Assembly: GCF_030252345.1 (NCBI RefSeq)
Contig: NZ_CP126980.1
Location: forward strand, 1,813,501 to 1,877,500
DNA length: 64,000 nt
Direction of reading: 5' to 3'
From: Actinoplanes oblitus
GTDB lineage: Bacteria; Actinomycetota; Actinomycetes; Mycobacteriales; Micromonosporaceae
Shown here: piece after piece, positions 36,721 to 45,505 of the stretch
How the letters are laid out: every line of letters starts with the position of its first letter
How positions within the stretch are numbered: position 1 is the first letter of the stretch
Made by a program: the position numbers and the translations under genes
The notes under the pieces: generated by a model
The model's input: the letters and a program-made list of their open reading frames with translations, nothing else
The model's database searches: none
Told to the model about the DNA's origin: nothing

Positions 36721-36844
36721 GGGCTTCCTCCCAGTAGTACGTACTCCGAAGGCGGATCACCCACCGTCAGGGCACCCCAAGGTTGCGGGCGCCCAGCGGC
36801 CGTGGGCCTCCGGCGCTCGCCGCCCGTCCTGACAGGTTATCCCC

Positions 36845-36856
36845 GGATGTACATCC
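36845..36856. promoter_or_regulatory. Perfect 12-bp palindrome between moxR and leuS
   Basis: GGATGTACATCC, centrally placed in the 450-bp moxR-leuS intergenic region; the surrounding 36721-36990 stretch holds no gene. It could be an operator for the moxR operon or an unrelated site. Confidence 0.35.
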
Positions 36857-36991
36857 CTCCGAAAGGCCGGAACGCAAGGGCTTTCGAGAAAACGGAGCAA
36901 ACATGGTCCATTTACCGACGGTGATCGGCTTTCGGACCGATTCGGTACCCGGCGGCATACCGGTCGCCGTGCGTGACGGCGGGCGGGTATC

Positions 36992-37039
36992 ATGGCGCGC
37001 ATGGCTCGGTCTGTTCTGCTCCTTAGCCGGCCGCGCTGA
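36992..37039 (+). CDS. leuL: Leucine-rich leader peptide of leuS
   Basis: A 12-codon frame from ATG 37001 (or 15 codons from the in-frame ATG 36992) reads [16 protein letters not shown], with three consecutive leucine codons CTG-CTC-CTT at 37016-37024. It is followed at once by a 13-bp hairpin and an intrinsic terminator, then leuS. A TATCAT -10-like element at 36988-36993 would place transcription start at about 37000, so the peptide could be translated from a leaderless message. Charged tRNA-Leu shortage would stall the ribosome here. Assigned from sequence pattern; no conservation test was possible. Confidence 0.65.
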   Translation: MARMARSVLLLSRPR

Positions 37040-37061
37040 ACCGTCATCGGTACAGTGCGGC
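37030..37061 (+). promoter_or_regulatory. Attenuator hairpin 1:2 overlapping the leader peptide stop
   Basis: GCCGCGCTG (37030-37038) pairs with CAGTGCGGC (37053-37061), allowing one G-U pair. ACCG (37040-37043) pairs with CGGT (37048-37051) over a TCAT loop, giving 13 pairs with one A-A mismatch. The 5' arm begins 6 nt after the last Leu codon and would be covered by a ribosome stalled there. Confidence 0.6.
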
Positions 37062-37063
37062 GC

Positions 37064-37088
37064 CCCCTCCTGTGTGAGGGGCTTTTTT
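37064..37088 (+). terminator. Intrinsic terminator (attenuator) in the leuS leader
   Basis: CCCCTC (37064-37069) pairs with GAGGGG (37076-37081) over a CTGTGT loop, followed by C and six T. It lies 85 bp before the leuS start and is a rare textbook T-tract terminator in this GC-rich sequence. Confidence 0.75.
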
Positions 37089-37172
37089 ATGCCCTTCGCC
37101 TCCGCCGGCGCCAGGCGCCGGTGCGAGTCGCGGCCGGAGCGCGAACCCCACCAGCCCACTGACGTAGACGAG

Positions 37173-39968
37173 ATGGTGAAGATGAGCGAGACCGAGAACC
37201 CGTTCCGTTACACCGCCGCGATGGCCGGCGAGATGGAGCTGCGCTGGCAGCAGTACTGGGCGGAGAACGGGACGTTCCACGCGCCCAACCCGGTCGGCGA
37301 GCTGGCCGACCCGGACCACCCGCGCGCCGGCGCTCCGAAACTGCACGTGCAGGACATGTTCCCGTACCCGTCCGGCGCCGGCCTGCACGTGGGGCACCCG
37401 CTGGGCTACATCGGCACCGACTGCTACACCCGCTACCAGCGGATGGCCGGCTTCAACGTGCTGCACCCGATGGGCTTCGACGCGTTCGGCCTGCCCGCCG
37501 AGCAGTACGCGGTGCAGACCGGCACCCACCCGGCGGTGACCACGGCGGCCAACGTCGACAGGTACCGGCAGCAGCTGCGCCGCCTGGGCCTGGCGTACGA
37601 CGACCGCCGCTCGTTCTCCACCACCGACCCGGAGTACTACCGCTGGACCCAGTGGATCTTCCTGCAGGTCTTCAACTCCTGGTTCGACCCGGAGCTGAAC
37701 AAGGCCCGGCCGATCGCCGAGCTGATCGCCGAGTTCGAGTCCGGCGCGCGCGGGCCGGAGTGGGCCGGCCTGTCCGCCACCGAGCGGCGCAAGGTGATCG
37801 ACGGGTACCGGCTGGCCTACATGAGCGAGGCCCCGGTCAACTGGTGTCCCGGCCTGGGCACCGTGCTGGCCAACGAGGAGGTCACCCCGGAGGGCCGGTC
37901 CGAGCGGGGCAACTTCCCGGTCTTCCAGCGCAGCCTGAAGCAGTGGATGATGCGGATCACCGCGTACGGTGACCGGCTGGTCGACGACCTGGACGTGCTG
38001 GACTGGCCGGAGCCGGTCAAGCTGATGCAGCGCAACTGGATCGGCCGCTCCCGGGGGGCGCACGTCCACTTCGCGGCCGGCGACGACCGGATCACGGTGT
38101 TCACCACCCGCCCGGACACCCTGTTCGGCGCCACCTACATGGTCCTGGCCCCGGAGCACGAGCTGGTCGCCACGATCGTGCCGGCCGAGTGGCCCGCCGG
38201 TACCCACGAGTCCTGGAAGGTCGCCGCCACCCCGGGCGAGGCCGTCGCCGCCTACCAGGCGACGGCAGCCGCCAAGACCGAGGAGGAGCGGACCGCCGAG
38301 GGCAAGGTGAAGACCGGCGTCTTCACCGGCGCCTACGCGGTCAACCCGGTCAACGACGAGCGCATCCCGGTCTTCATCGCCGACTACGTGCTGGCCGGCT
38401 ACGGCACCGGCGCGATCATGGCGGTGCCCGGCCACGACCAGCGCGACTTCGAGTTCGCCACGGTCTTCGAGCTGCCGGTGGTCCGGACCATCGCCACCCC
38501 GGACGGCTTCGAGGGCGCCTACGTCGGCGACGGCGAGGTGATCAATTCCGGCTTCCTGGACGGCCTGACCAAGGACGACGCCAAGGCCGCGATGATCGCC
38601 TGGCTGGAGGAGCACGGCAAGGGCGCCGGCGCCACCACCTACCGCCTGCGCGACTGGCTGTTCAGCCGGCAGCGGTACTGGGGCGAGCCGTTCCCGATCG
38701 TCTACGACGAGACCGGCCTGCCGATCGCGCTGCCCGACTCGATGCTGCCGGTCGAGCTGCCCGAGGTCGACGACTTCTCGCCGCGCACCTTCGACCCGGA
38801 CGACGCGGACACCGAGCCGGAGACCCCGCTGTCCCGCAAGAAGGACTGGGTGCAGGTCGAGCTGGACCTGGGTGACGGTCCCAAGACGTACACCCGGGAG
38901 ACCAACACCATGCCGCAGTGGGCCGGCTCCTGCTGGTACGAACTGCGCTACCTGGACCCGCACAACGACAAGGTGCTGGTCGACCCGGCCAACGAGGCGT
39001 ACTGGATGGGCCCGCGCTCGGCGACCGACGCCGGTGGTGTCGACCTGTACGTGGGCGGCGTCGAGCACGCCGTGCTGCACCTGCTGTACGCCCGCTTCTG
39101 GCACAAGGTGCTGTTCGACCTGGGCCACGTCTCGTCCTTCGAGCCGTTCCGCAAGCTGTTCAACCAGGGCTACATCCAGGCCTACGCGTTCCGCGACGCC
39201 CGTGGCGTGGTGGTGCCGGCCGAGGAGGTCGTCGAGCGCGACGGCAAGTGGTACTACGGCGACCAGCAGGTCAGCCGCGAGTACGGCAAGATGGGCAAGT
39301 CGCTGAAGAACGTGGTGACCCCGGACGAGATGTGCGAGCAGTACGGCGCCGACACGTTCCGGGTCTACGAGATGGCGATGGGCCCGCTGGACGTCTCCCG
39401 GCCCTGGGAGACCCGGGCGGTGATCGGGTCGCAGCGCTTCCTGCAGCGCGTCTGGCGTCTGGTGGTCGACGAGGAGACCGGCGCGATCCGGGTCACCGAC
39501 GAGCCGCTGGACGCCAAGACCCGCAAGATCCTGCACCGGGTCATCGCGGGTGTCCGGGAGGACATGGAGGAGCTGCGGTTCAACACCGCGATCGCCAAGC
39601 TGATCGAGCTGACCAACGCGCTGACCCCGCTGCCGGTGGTCTCCCGGGAGGCCGTCGAGCCGCTGGTGCTGATGCTGTCCCCGTTCGCCCCGCACCTGGC
39701 CGAGGAGCTGTGGAGCAAGCTGGGCCACATCGGGACGCTGGCCTACGCCGACTTCCCGCAGGCCGACCCGGCGCAGCTGGTGGCCGACTCGATCACCTAC
39801 CCGGTGCAGGTGAACGGCAAGGTCCGCGGCCGGGTCGAGGTCGCCCCGGACACCCCGGAGGAGGAGGTCCGGGCGCAGGCCCTGGCCGCCGTCGCCGAGG
39901 CGCTGGCCGGCAAGGAGCCGAAGAAGGTCATCGTGGTCAAGGGCCGTCTGGTCAGCGTCGTCGTCTGA
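37173..39968 (+). CDS. leuS: Leucyl-tRNA synthetase
   Basis: 931-aa class I synthetase charging tRNA-Leu. The catalytic HIGH motif appears as HVGH ([16 protein letters not shown]) and KMSKS as KMGKS ([11 protein letters not shown]). The CP1 editing domain has [19 protein letters not shown]. The C-terminal domain ends in [11 protein letters not shown] and [14 protein letters not shown], as in bacterial LeuRS. ATG 37173 is chosen; a second ATG three codons later is an alternative, and the open frame upstream runs through the leader and is not coding. Expression is probably attenuated by the leader at 36992-37088. A hairpin follows the stop. Confidence 0.96.
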   Translation: MVKMSETENPFRYTAAMAGEMELRWQQYWAENGTFHAPNPVGELADPDHPRAGAPKLHVQDMFPYPSGAGLHVGHPLGYIGTDCYTRYQRMAGFNVLHPMGFDAFGLPAEQYAVQTGTHPAVTTAANVDRYRQQLRRLGLAYDDRRSFSTTDPEYYRWTQWIFLQVFNSWFDPELNKARPIAELIAEFESGARGPEWAGLSATERRKVIDGYRLAYMSEAPVNWCPGLGTVLANEEVTPEGRSERGNFPVFQRSLKQWMMRITAYGDRLVDDLDVLDWPEPVKLMQRNWIGRSRGAHVHFAAGDDRITVFTTRPDTLFGATYMVLAPEHELVATIVPAEWPAGTHESWKVAATPGEAVAAYQATAAAKTEEERTAEGKVKTGVFTGAYAVNPVNDERIPVFIADYVLAGYGTGAIMAVPGHDQRDFEFATVFELPVVRTIATPDGFEGAYVGDGEVINSGFLDGLTKDDAKAAMIAWLEEHGKGAGATTYRLRDWLFSRQRYWGEPFPIVYDETGLPIALPDSMLPVELPEVDDFSPRTFDPDDADTEPETPLSRKKDWVQVELDLGDGPKTYTRETNTMPQWAGSCWYELRYLDPHNDKVLVDPANEAYWMGPRSATDAGGVDLYVGGVEHAVLHLLYARFWHKVLFDLGHVSSFEPFRKLFNQGYIQAYAFRDARGVVVPAEEVVERDGKWYYGDQQVSREYGKMGKSLKNVVTPDEMCEQYGADTFRVYEMAMGPLDVSRPWETRAVIGSQRFLQRVWRLVVDEETGAIRVTDEPLDAKTRKILHRVIAGVREDMEELRFNTAIAKLIELTNALTPLPVVSREAVEPLVLMLSPFAPHLAEELWSKLGHIGTLAYADFPQADPAQLVADSITYPVQVNGKVRGRVEVAPDTPEEEVRAQALAAVAEALAGKEPKKVIVVKGRLVSVVV

Positions 39969-39981
39969 GTTCGCGCGCCCC

Positions 39982-40011
39982 GGGCCGGTCTCGCCATCGC
40001 GAGGCCGGCCC
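39982..40011 (+). terminator. Terminator after leuS
   Basis: A 13-bp stem (39982-39994 with 39999-40011, one T-G pair) closed by a CATC loop, 13 bp after the stop codon. Confidence 0.7.
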
Positions 40012-40172
40012 GCCGTGTTCCCAGTTCACGATCACCACCCGATTACGGTACGGCCGGAGCACAGTGCTGCCGCGCCGGGAGCGTCGCGGAGCCGTGGAAC
40101 GCTGCTCCGGGCGTACCCCAAACGGGGTGAAGCCGGGCGTGAGCGCCTGCCTGGCGCCGGGCGAGTCGCGCG

Positions 40173-40883
40173 TCAGGCCGGGGTGGCGGTGCGGCGGGAG
40201 GTCTGCCGCCAGCGGAGCACGATCGCCGTGGAGAGCACGAAGCTGATCAGCGCCGGGGCGACGGTGATCGCGCTCATCTTGCCCGGGGTGGCCACCGCGG
40301 CGCCGATCACGGCGTAGGTGATCGTGGACGGGATGGCGGCGATCGTGGTGCCCAGCAGGTAGCGCTTGCGGCACACGCTGGTGGTGCCGTAGGCGTAGCC
40401 GACCAGGCCGAACGGGGCGAGCGGCAGGAAGCGGACCAGGAGCACGGCGGCCAGGCCACGACGGTTGAGCCAGCCGTCCAGGCGGGCGAGCCGGCCGCCG
40501 GCCTTGGCCTGCAGGGCGCCGCGACCGGCCCAGCGGCCCGCGTAGTAGGTGGCGATCGCGGCGATCAGGGCGGCGGCCAGCGCGGCGATCGCACCGGTCG
40601 CGGCACCGAGCAGGGCGCCGCAGGCCACCGTCACCGCGGTGCGCGGCACCAGGACGGAGAGCAGCAGGCCGCCCAGCACGGCGACGGCGACGGCGGCGCC
40701 GGGGCCGAGCGCGACCACCGCGTCGCCCAGCTCACGCAGCGGCAGGGTGGCGGCGGCCACCGCCAGACCGGCGATCAGCGCGGTCAGCACGCCGAGCCGG
40801 ACGAAACGGCGCTTGCGGCTGATCGGCGCGGCCTGAGAGTCCCCGGTGCGGGCGCCCACGGGGCGTTCAGGTTTGTCGGTCAT
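40173..40883 (-). CDS. TVP38/TMEM64 (VTT/DedA-like) membrane protein
   Basis: 236 aa with a short basic cytoplasmic head and about six helices. It has the VTT-domain pattern: a helix-loop region ending VPRTAVTVACGALLGAATGA, and FLPLAPFGLVGYAYGTTSV, which matches the re-entrant-loop signature R-F-x-P-x-x-P-F of the family. Members are implicated in lipid scrambling and undecaprenyl-phosphate recycling (DedA relatives), which would fit the nearby lipid II genes, but that link is inference. It stands apart, 117 bp from gatD. Confidence 0.85.
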   Translation of the reverse strand: MTDKPERPVGARTGDSQAAPISRKRRFVRLGVLTALIAGLAVAAATLPLRELGDAVVALGPGAAVAVAVLGGLLLSVLVPRTAVTVACGALLGAATGAIAALAAALIAAIATYYAGRWAGRGALQAKAGGRLARLDGWLNRRGLAAVLLVRFLPLAPFGLVGYAYGTTSVCRKRYLLGTTIAAIPSTITYAVIGAAVATPGKMSAITVAPALISFVLSTAIVLRWRQTSRRTATPA

Positions 40884-40958
40884 ATGCAGGTCTACCGCCC
40901 CAACGGCTCGTCGGTTCAGGACAAGGTCGTGCAGTCGATTCAGCGCTCGTCTTCGTCG

Positions 40959-41042
40959 TCAGGCCGGGGTCGTGGCGGCGAACCGCCCGCCCCTTCCTCG
41001 TCAGGCCGGGGCGGTGGCGGCGAACCGCTCACCCCTCAGACG
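40959..41042. repeat. 42-bp duplication of the gatD 3' end
   Basis: The segment starting TCAGGCCGGGG recurs at 40959 and 41001, 42 bp apart. The right copy holds the gatD stop and last codons; the left copy lies just beyond the stop and would re-encode RFAAT-P-A if in frame. A recent tandem duplication at a gene end. Confidence 0.7.
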
Positions 41043-41714
41043 CTCCGGCCAGGTGTCGTCAAGAGGCGCAAGCCTATCCGCGCCGGTCGCCCAACGCAGT
41101 AGCAGATCGGCTATAGCCGGGTTGCGAGCCAGCGCCGGTCCGTGCGAGTACGTCCCGATGATCTTGCCGGCCCAGGCGCCCTCGGTGTGCCCGTCGTTGC
41201 CGATGCCGCTGGTCACCCGGGCCAGCGGTGCGGCGTGTTGGCCCAGGTGGGTGCGGCCGCCGTGGTTCTCGAAGCCGGTCAGCGGCGGCAGGCCGAGCCG
41301 CGGGTCGATGTCGCCGCGCAGCTCGCCGACCGCCCGGGTCTCGCCCCGGTCCGAGGAGATGTCGAGCAGGCCGAGGCCCGCAACTTTGGTCCCCTTGGCG
41401 AAGAACGAGTGACCGAACAGTTGGTAACCCGCGCAGATGGCCAGGACCGAGGCGCCCTGGTTGACGGCGCGGTGCAGCCCGCCGTCGGCGATCAGGCGCT
41501 GGGCGGCCAGCGACTGGGGGCCGTCCTCACCGCCGCCGATCAGGTAGATGTCGGCGGTGGTCGGCATCTGCATGTCGGAGCGGACCTCGTAGGTCTCCAC
41601 CGGGATGCCGCGGGCGGCCGCCCGGTGCGCCAGGATCAGCAGGTTGCCCCGGTCGCCGTAGGTGGAGAGCAGATCCGGGTAGATCCAGACGATCCGCAGC
41701 GTGCTGTCGTTCAT
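41001..41714 (-). CDS. gatD: Lipid II isoglutaminyl synthase, glutaminase subunit GatD
   Basis: 237-aa CobB/CobQ-type glutamine amidotransferase. It releases ammonia from glutamine for MurT, which amidates the D-Glu of lipid II to D-isoGln. The nucleophile C94 in VLAICAGYQLFG and H191 in GTYSHGPAL match the Cys94/His dyad of Staphylococcus GatD. The oxyanion segment YLIGGGEDGPQ is present. Start ATG 41714, 21 bp after the murT stop. It is co-transcribed with murT on the minus strand. Confidence 0.93.
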   Translation of the reverse strand: MNDSTLRIVWIYPDLLSTYGDRGNLLILAHRAAARGIPVETYEVRSDMQMPTTADIYLIGGGEDGPQSLAAQRLIADGGLHRAVNQGASVLAICAGYQLFGHSFFAKGTKVAGLGLLDISSDRGETRAVGELRGDIDPRLGLPPLTGFENHGGRTHLGQHAAPLARVTSGIGNDGHTEGAWAGKIIGTYSHGPALARNPAIADLLLRWATGADRLAPLDDTWPERLRGERFAATAPA

Positions 41715-41735
41715 GCCTTGACCTCGGTGTTGGGT

Positions 41736-42971
41736 TCAGTTGACACGGTCGAGCACCGCGCGGATGTCCTGGAACGCCGTGTAGTTGGCGATCACCTCGA
41801 GGCGGCCGGGCGGGACCGCCGCCAGCGCCTGGTCGAAGCTTTGTACGTGCTGGAACGGCACCCGGTTCACCTCGAGCCGGACGGCCAGGTCGTACGCCCG
41901 GTCCCCGGTGATCAGCACCGGCCGGTCGCGCAGCGGGGCGAAGTCGACGTCCCACAGCCACGAGGTGTCCAGCCCGTCGGGGTCCCGCGCGTTGATCGAG
42001 AGCAGCGTCGGCGCCTGGTCGGCCATGTCGAACGCCTCCAGCCAGCTCGCCGGGTTCTTGGCGAGCAGCAGCCGGATGTTGCGGCCGTCCCGGTCGACCT
42101 GCGCGTACCGCCCGGCGATGGAGGTCACCCGGGAGAGCCGGGGGAGGGCCTCGATCGGGCGGACCCCGAACTCACCGGCGACCGCGAGGGCGGTGGCCGC
42201 GTTACCCAGGTTGACCTTGCCGGGGAGCTGGAGCTTCACCAGGTGCCAGTCGCCGCGCGGGTCGATGACGCCGTCCTCCTCCACCACCCACTGCGGGACG
42301 GGGCGGCGCAGCGGGCAGCCGGTGCACCACCAGTCACCGTCGGCCCGCTCGATCGGGTGCCCGCTCTCCGGGCACACGAACGAGTCGTCGTGCCAGCGCT
42401 GACCCGCGCTGAACCAGGTGACCTGTGGGCTGCTCACGGCGGCCCAGACCACCATCGGGTCGTCCGCGTTGGCCACCACCCGGATCTCGGGGTGGCCGGC
42501 CAGCGCGGTCTTCCACAGCTGCGCCATCATCGCCACCTCCTTGGCCCGGTCCAGCTGGTCGCGGGAGAGGTTGAGCAGCGCCACCACCTTGGGCCGGGTG
42601 GAGTCGATCACCTGGGCCAGGTAGTGCTCGTCGACCTCCAGCACGGCGAACGGGGTGTGCCCCTCCTTCGCCAGCGCGGAGGTGTGGCCGGTGGGCATGT
42701 TGGCGCCGTACCCGTTGGTCGCGACCCGGCCGAGCACGCCGACGGCGGCCGCGGTGAGGCGCGTGGTGGTGGTCTTGCCGTTGGTGCCGGAGACCAGGGC
42801 GACAGCCCGGCCGGACGACAGGTGGGCCAGCAGATCCGGATCGATCTTGAGGCCGATCCAGCCGCCGATCACCGATCCGTCGCCGCGTCCCGCGGCCCTG
42901 GAGAGCGCGGCCGCGGTCTTCGACGCAGTGGTCGCGACTATGGCCCGCAGGGGCATCTTCCCGTCCGTCAC
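41736..42971 (-). CDS. murT: Lipid II isoglutaminyl synthase, Mur-ligase-like subunit MurT
   Basis: 411 aa. ATP-binding loop VSGTNGKTTTTRL (about 60-72), Mur-ligase middle domain and the DUF1727 C-terminal domain. It amidates lipid II with ammonia from GatD, needed for efficient cross-linking. The inserted zinc ribbon (residues 200-219, CPESGHP then WWCTGC) has C200, C216 and C219, but the expected fourth cysteine is S203, so the site may bind zinc with another ligand or be degenerate. Start GTG 42971. This is not MurD despite shared family features. Confidence 0.92.
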   Translation of the reverse strand: MTDGKMPLRAIVATTASKTAAALSRAAGRGDGSVIGGWIGLKIDPDLLAHLSSGRAVALVSGTNGKTTTTRLTAAAVGVLGRVATNGYGANMPTGHTSALAKEGHTPFAVLEVDEHYLAQVIDSTRPKVVALLNLSRDQLDRAKEVAMMAQLWKTALAGHPEIRVVANADDPMVVWAAVSSPQVTWFSAGQRWHDDSFVCPESGHPIERADGDWWCTGCPLRRPVPQWVVEEDGVIDPRGDWHLVKLQLPGKVNLGNAATALAVAGEFGVRPIEALPRLSRVTSIAGRYAQVDRDGRNIRLLLAKNPASWLEAFDMADQAPTLLSINARDPDGLDTSWLWDVDFAPLRDRPVLITGDRAYDLAVRLEVNRVPFQHVQSFDQALAAVPPGRLEVIANYTAFQDIRAVLDRVN

Positions 42972-43182
42972 GCCAGCGAGGGTACCGGACCCCAGGGTTA
43001 CGTCGAGTTGCCGGAAGGCCCGCGGCTCAATGGCAAGGGTTCAGCCCCGTGGGGATTACCACGTTTGCGCCGCTGAGTCACCGTTTCGGGATCCCTAGGG
43101 GATTACCCCGGGAGAAATTGTGTGTTCTGGTTCACTGGCTCCATTCGACGGAATGTAGTTGATCAGGTGCTCCGGGTAATGA

Positions 43183-43208
43183 CATTTGTCTTGTGGACGC
43201 AACAAATG
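43183..43208. promoter_or_regulatory. Inverted repeat upstream of the riboswitch
   Basis: CATTTGT (43183-43189) and ACAAATG (43202-43208) are perfect complements 12 bp apart in an AT-richer stretch (about 43110-43230) that probably contains the promoter of the NlpC/P60 transcript. The rest of 42972-43180 carries two GGGGATTACC copies and no gene. Confidence 0.45.
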
Positions 43209-43362
43209 GGACAGCAATCGGTGTGCCGAATACGCTGGGTGACTAACTGGCGTCTGACGATCATCGGCGAAGTCGGGTACCAAAGATTCACCGGCGGCAA
43301 CCGCTCGCCGGTCGCGCCGCACCGGTTCACGCCGAGCCCTGCCCCGGGCTGGTCGACGCGAC

Positions 43363-43540
43363 CACGCAGTTCCAGAAAGCTGACAAGGCATCAGGGGGCA
43401 GGGACGGGGAACCCACTTTCCGGTCCGCACCACAGCGCCGTGCCCCACGACGGCGTACCGGTTCGGACCTTGGGGTGAAGCCACCACGGTGGCCGGGCAA
43501 GCCTTCCCGCCCGAACCCGACAGCTAACCTCGCAGGCGTG
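43363..43540 (+). ncRNA. c-di-AMP riboswitch (ydaO-yuaA family)
   Basis: Conserved blocks of the ydaO motif appear in order: GGGGAACCCAC (43406-43416), GGGGTGAAGCC (43472-43482) and the hallmark 3' block CCCGAACCCGACAGCTAACC followed by TCGCAGGCG (ending about 43538). CACGC (43363-43367) pairs with GCGTG (43536-43540) as a plausible P1. In actinobacteria this class commonly precedes cell-wall hydrolase genes and turns them off when c-di-AMP binds, as expected here for the NlpC/P60 gene. GGAGGG, the ribosome site, begins 3 nt after P1. Confidence 0.9.
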
Positions 43541-43559
43541 CCGGAGGGATTTCTCAACC

Positions 43560-44390
43560 GTGCACGAACACAGTTCGAGCCGTGGCCGCCGCATGTCCGG
43601 CGCCGGTACCATCGCACTGTCCCTGGGTCTCTGCCTCTGCGCCGGCCAGCTCGTTGGAGCCTCGCCGGCGGCCGCGTCCACCACCCCGGTCGCGAGCGCC
43701 GTCACCGCCACCACCGCGGCGGCTGCCAAGGCCAAGCCCAGGTTGACCGCTTCGGTCAACAACCGGAAGCTCCCCTGGGGCTCCACCCTCAAGCTCACCG
43801 CCAAGGTCATCGACCCGCGCACCGGCAAGGTCGCCAAGGGCACGGTCCGGCTGCAGGCCTGGCGCTCCAGCAAATGGGTCACCTGGGACACCAAGACCGT
43901 GCGCAACGGTGCGGTCACCCTGGCGGCCCGTCCCGACCAGAAGGGCGTCGGCTCCAGCGTCTACGTCCGCGCGCTCTTCACCGGCAGCGGCTACCAGCAG
44001 ACCGCCTCCGGTAAGGCGAAGATCACGCTCAAGGCCAGCGGGGCCAAGATCCTCGCCGAGGCCAAGAAGCACAAGGGCGCGCTCTACCTGTTCGGTGCCG
44101 CCGGGCCCAAGCGGTTCGACTGCTCCGGGTACACCAGCTACGTGTACAAGAAGGCGGCCGGCAAGAGCCTGCCGCACAAGGCGAACTCGCAGCAGAAGTA
44201 CGGCAAGGCGGTCAGCAAGTCGAGCAAGCGCGTCGGCGACCTGATCGTCTTCCGGTCCGGGTCGTACGGGTACCACGCGGGCATCTACGCCGGCGGCGGG
44301 TACATGTACGACTCGCCGCACACGGGCGCCCGGGTCGGGAAGCACAAGATCTACGGCAGCAACTACGTCGTGCGGCGCCTGGTCGCCTGA
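43560..44390 (+). CDS. Secreted NlpC/P60 peptidoglycan endopeptidase
   Basis: 276 aa. Signal peptide (basic head to residue 11, hydrophobic core 14-33, cleavage near ASPAAAS at about 40), a beta-sandwich Ig-like domain (about 60-160) and a C-terminal NlpC/P60 domain. The catalytic Cys is C188 in KRFDCSGYTSYVY and the His is H239 in GYHAGIYAGGGYMYDSP. It cleaves within stem peptides of peptidoglycan outside the cell. GTG 43560 is 11 nt after GGAGGG. Its c-di-AMP riboswitch implies control by envelope or osmotic state. A long hairpin terminates it. Confidence 0.92.
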   Translation: MHEHSSSRGRRMSGAGTIALSLGLCLCAGQLVGASPAAASTTPVASAVTATTAAAAKAKPRLTASVNNRKLPWGSTLKLTAKVIDPRTGKVAKGTVRLQAWRSSKWVTWDTKTVRNGAVTLAARPDQKGVGSSVYVRALFTGSGYQQTASGKAKITLKASGAKILAEAKKHKGALYLFGAAGPKRFDCSGYTSYVYKKAAGKSLPHKANSQQKYGKAVSKSSKRVGDLIVFRSGSYGYHAGIYAGGGYMYDSPHTGARVGKHKIYGSNYVVRRLVA

Positions 44391-44415
44391 TAGCGCGTAG
44401 TAAGTAAGGACACAC

Positions 44416-44458
44416 CGCCAGTGGGGCGCGACCCGGATCGGGTCGCGCCCCACTGGCG
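44416..44458. terminator. Very long perfect hairpin terminator
   Basis: A 43-base sequence that is self-complementary around a GAT triloop (44436-44438), giving a 20-bp perfect stem, 25 bp after the NlpC/P60 stop. No T tract follows. Confidence 0.8.
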
Positions 44459-44516
44459 TTCCCGGGTCCGGAGCGTGGTCCGGCCCCGGGGTCGCGGTCC
44501 TGGCCGCCGGTTACGG

Positions 44517-44735
44517 CCGTGGTCGGTCGCCGGTGTGGTTGCCAGGCCAGGGTGGGTCAAGGCTCCGGCCGTCAGTCGCGGTCCGTGGTCGGTCGCCGGT
44601 GTGGTCGCCAGGCCAGGGGGCGGTGGGTCACGGTCCTGGCCGCCGGTTGCGGTCCGTGGTTGGTTGCGGTGTGGTCGCCAGGCCAGGGGGCGGTGGGTCA
44701 CGGTTCCGGCCGCCAGTCGCGGTCCGCTGGCGCCC
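44517..44735. repeat. 66-70-bp tandem repeat (3 copies)
   Basis: GGTGTGGT(T/C)GCCAGGCCAGG occurs at about 44532, 44598 and 44668, each followed by a GTGGGTCA block and GGCCG(T/C)C(A/G)G. Copies are diverged. It lies in the gene-free region between the NlpC/P60 gene and mraZ. Confidence 0.75.
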
Positions 44736-44859
44736 TGGTCAGGTCGAGGTGTGCAACGGGTTCCGGTCCGCTGCCCGCTCCCCGGCCGCAGTCCGACATT
44801 CCCGGTACGCCCGCCCTTCGGCAGCGCCGCCCCCGCCTCCACACCGTGCGGCTGGTCGT

Positions 44860-45110
44860 GGGGGTGGTGTCCGGGCTTGGGATGGGGCCGTGGTTGCCAG
44901 CTCGGGTTTCTGGGCTGGTGGTGGGGGCGGTGTCCGGGCTCGGGATGGGGCCGTGAGTGCCAGCTCGTGGTTCTCGGCTGGTGGTGGGGGTGGTGTCCGG
45001 GCTCGGGATAGGGCCGTGAGTGCCAGCCCATGGTTCTCGGCTGGGCATGGGGGTTGTGTCCGGGCCGGGGATAGGGCTGTGGAGACCAGCTGGGGGTTGG
45101 TCCGGGCGGC
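44860..45110. repeat. 63-bp tandem repeat (4 copies) related to the 31-kb minisatellite
   Basis: The TGTCCGGGC block recurs with exact 63-bp period (unit starts about 44866, 44929, 44992, 45055). Ungapped alignment to the 63-bp unit at 30957-31905 gives about 38 of 63 identical, with shared blocks GGTGGTGTC, CCGTGA, GCCAGC and GGCTGG in the same register. The two arrays therefore look like one family. Confidence 0.75.
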
Positions 45111-45257
45111 GGGGGCTTTGGGCGAGGTGATGACCAAGGGCTCGGCAGGCACAACGGGGGAAGCACCCGTGCCGCCGGGACGAGCATGGTGGTTCGGGGG
45201 CCGGGCTCCGGGGTGAGGCGCAAGACGGTGGTGATGGCCTCGGGTCGACCTTGGATG

Positions 45258-45505
45258 CTCCACCTAACCGGGTCGAGCCGCGCACCAAGGCTCTAACCAA
45301 CCGGGCCGAGGCGCGCACCGAAGGCTCCACCCAAGCGGGTCGAGCCGCCCGCCGGAGACTCCACCCGACTGGGTCGAGCCGCGCACCGGAGACTCCACCC
45401 AACTGGGTCGAGCCGCCAGCCGGAGGGGCCACCTAACCGGGTCGAGGTGTGCGCCGGAGGTTCCACCCGGCTGGGCTGAGGTGTGCGCCGGAGGCTCCAC
45501 CTTCC
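45258..45505. repeat. 34-bp tandem repeat (7 copies)
   Basis: GGGTCGAG or a close variant begins at 45270, 45303, 45337, 45371, 45405, 45439 and 45473, followed by a C/G-rich GCACCGGAG block and CTCCACC. The last half unit continues to about 45530. No gene is supported between 44391 and 45844. Confidence 0.85.

Noticed and set aside
41736..42971. Assigning this Mur ligase as the missing MurD
   Set aside because: It has the zinc-ribbon insertion and DUF1727 C terminus and is paired with GatD, which identify MurT. MurD lacks these.
44363..45223. Minus-strand frame of 286 codons rich in His/Pro repeats
   Set aside because: It coincides with the tandem-repeat region and the terminator, has no supporting start context, and its repeats simply translate the DNA repeats.
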